DNA from: Clostridia bacterium
GTDB lineage: Bacteria; UBA6262; WVXT01
DNA: 32,562 nucleotides
Direction of reading: 5' to 3'
Assembly (NCBI GenBank): GCA_009619095.1
Contig: WJOT01000115.1
Location: forward strand, 1 to 32,562
A program made the translations under genes and the position numbers. Below the pieces are notes generated by a model. It saw only the letters and a program-made list of their open reading frames with translations. It ran no database searches and had not been told where the DNA came from. Below, piece by piece: positions 31,309-32,562 of the stretch. Position 1 is the stretch's first letter; each line of letters begins with the position of its first letter.

Positions 31309-32370
31309 TCACCCCCGGAAATAACTGGCTTTAATATTATCGGAAACTCCTCTGGTCAACTTCACTACTTTCTCAGCAACCTCTACCGGTAGAGTTCCTG
31401 TGCCGCAACTGGGAGTAATCAATAAATTCCCCAGAATCCTTTCTCTCTCTACACCTTTACTGTTTAAGAGTTTCAATCCATCTTCGAATCTTTTAATTAA
31501 ACTGTTTATCTCCTCTTCCATTACCTGGGAGGATGCGGGCACAATACCCCATGCTAAGTGTCGACCTTGACTCAAAAATTCTTTTAACTTTTCTGGGTAC
31601 AAACTAATGGTTTCCAAATAACTATATGCATCGAAACTTATAATGTCCACTTTTGTGTCCATAAGAATCGACCAGTCTGTGTTCCCACAACAGTGTATCC
31701 CGGCAATCGCTCCCTCTGATTTAATGGAGTCGATAACCTGATTCAGATAATTTACCACTTCATCTCTACTCAGTGAGACGAAAGCAGAACCAAAGGACGC
31801 AAGATAGGGCTCATCTATAAAAATAATAATTTGAGGGAAGACCTCTTTCATTCTTCTAACCTGCCAGCGAGCCTTCATCCCACAAGTCTTCACTACTGCA
31901 TCCACAAGCTGCTCGTGGTAAAGAATGGATTTTCTATTTTCGTCAGTAACAGTGAGTCCGAAACTAATAGGACCAATAAGTTGTCCCTTGAGCGCTAAAA
32001 TACCAGTTCCCTCCCCCTCCTTTGAGAGAGTCTTTCTAACAAGTTCCATAAAAGCGTGGAACCCTGCTGCGTAATCCTCGCTAATCTTAAAATAATCGAC
32101 TTTGTTCTCTATTATCTTTTCATAGAACTTCTCTAACTCCCCACTTATATCTCCTTTTGTCTGGAAGTAGACCTTTCCTTTCTCCTCATCTAAGACGAGA
32201 CAAGGCATCCCTTCACTCACCTGTACATACATATTCTCCCGTAAATTACGCTTGGGAAGTTGTGGCCAAGCCGGTATTTGAGGAAAACTCTCCAACACTA
32301 TCTCACAGGCTCTGTCAACGTCCTGGTGAGGTAAGCTGCCAATCGCTGTACACACTCCCTTAAATTCCAT
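31309..32370 (-). CDS. Folate-independent (core) methionine synthase, MesB-like
   Basis: This 353-residue protein has the MetE catalytic barrel but no folate-binding N-terminal domain. Likely zinc ligands are His226 and Cys228 in GIHCCGNTDW and Cys322 in ITPSCGTGTLP. Core methionine synthases of the MesB family occur in anaerobes with the Wood-Ljungdahl pathway and are predicted to take methyl groups from the corrinoid iron-sulfur protein. Context fits, since acsC and acsD are in the same gene run. The ATG follows AGGGGG. A related uroporphyrinogen decarboxylase/MtaA-fold methyltransferase is the alternative. Confidence 0.8.
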   Translation of the reverse strand: MEFKGVCTAIGSLPHQDVDRACEIVLESFPQIPAWPQLPKRNLRENMYVQVSEGMPCLVLDEEKGKVYFQTKGDISGELEKFYEKIIENKVDYFKISEDYAAGFHAFMELVRKTLSKEGEGTGILALKGQLIGPISFGLTVTDENRKSILYHEQLVDAVVKTCGMKARWQVRRMKEVFPQIIIFIDEPYLASFGSAFVSLSRDEVVNYLNQVIDSIKSEGAIAGIHCCGNTDWSILMDTKVDIISFDAYSYLETISLYPEKLKEFLSQGRHLAWGIVPASSQVMEEEINSLIKRFEDGLKLLNSKGVERERILGNLLITPSCGTGTLPVEVAEKVVKLTRGVSDNIKASYFRG

Positions 32371-32410
32371 TCTACTAGCCCCCTAAATATTTTTCTCAAG
32401 GGGAAATGTC

Positions 32411-32562
32411 TTACTTTTTCTCCCATTTCAAGAGTTCTGTAACTTTTCCCAGGGTCCCGCCTTGTTTAATCTCTTTTCGTATCCTGTTCTCCCTCTCTAA
32501 TACGTCCATTGCCCGATTGGTAATTTCCACTGCTCTCTTTTGAGGAATGACTACCACTCCGT
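32411..32562 (-). CDS. RraA-like protein, C-terminal end only (partial)
   Basis: The last 50 residues of an ORF entering from the window edge end at TAA (32413-32411). The segment GVVVIPQKRAVEITNRA, followed by a charged helix ending near GGTLGKV, resembles the C-terminus of RraA/aldolase-like proteins. Its function cannot be judged from this fragment. It is 40 bases from the methionine synthase start and may belong to the same transcript. Confidence 0.55.
   Translation of the reverse strand, partial: GVVVIPQKRAVEITNRAMDVLERENRIRKEIKQGGTLGKVTELLKWEKK

Overview
The window is a single block of co-directional genes, all on the minus strand, so transcription runs from high to low coordinates. 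It encodes most of the carbonyl branch of the Wood-Ljungdahl (reductive acetyl-CoA) pathway, plus formate dehydrogenase, [NiFe]-hydrogenase and NAD(P)H modules. It suggests a strictly anaerobic, probably acetogenic or syntrophic bacterium. AcsB carries the bacterial-type N-terminal domain, AcsC, AcsD, AcsE and AcsV are of bacterial type, and folate-type (pabB/pabC) genes are present. I cannot name the phylum. Moderate GC and many small GTAG-prefixed hairpin repeats between genes fit an uncultured candidate-phylum genome, but that is inference.

Layout in transcription order. (1) 32562-28867: the 3' end of an RraA-like gene, a folate-independent (MesB-like) methionine synthase, and pabB and pabC for p-aminobenzoate (folate) synthesis. 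(2) 28870-22547: cooC, the Ni-CO dehydrogenase gene acsA/cooS, a CooF-like ferredoxin, and a NuoE/NuoF/HoxU-like diaphorase. (3) 22506-11823: acsB interrupted by a 554-residue intein, an ACT-domain protein, acsC, acsV, a second CooC/AcsF ATPase, acsD and acsE. (4) 11776-6629: fdhF (Cys type), a sulfhydrogenase-beta-like Fe-S subunit, mobA, fdhD and rex. (5) After a sigma70-like promoter and a near-perfect Rex operator (6459-6547): a sulfhydrogenase beta/gamma pair, a polyferredoxin, and a membrane-bound group 4 [NiFe]-hydrogenase (NuoH-, NuoB-, NuoC- and NuoD-like), then a NuoL/HyfB-like ion-pumping subunit cut by the window edge.

How the genes work together: formate dehydrogenase, hydrogenase and NAD(P)H modules would exchange electrons between H2, formate, NAD(P)H and ferredoxin, with possible ion pumping. 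CODH makes CO. AcsE passes the methyl group from methyl-tetrahydrofolate to the corrinoid protein AcsCD, which AcsV keeps active. AcsB joins methyl, CO and CoA. MesB probably draws methyl groups from AcsCD for methionine, and PabB/PabC supply the folate carrier.

The most striking observation is the intein. It sits exactly at the A-cluster of acetyl-CoA synthase. Its +1 nucleophile would be the cysteine that bridges the [4Fe-4S] cluster and the proximal Ni, and another A-cluster cysteine lies at extein position -3, where it could form a disulfide with intein Cys1. This suggests, but does not prove, redox-gated splicing of a central CO2-fixing enzyme. A second theme is a set of small hairpin repeats with GTAG or GGAG feet, constant loops or linkers and covarying stems. 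No gene-free stretch exceeds 300 bases; gaps of 80-245 bases are mostly filled by these repeats. I saw no rRNA, tRNA, CRISPR array or clear intrinsic terminator.
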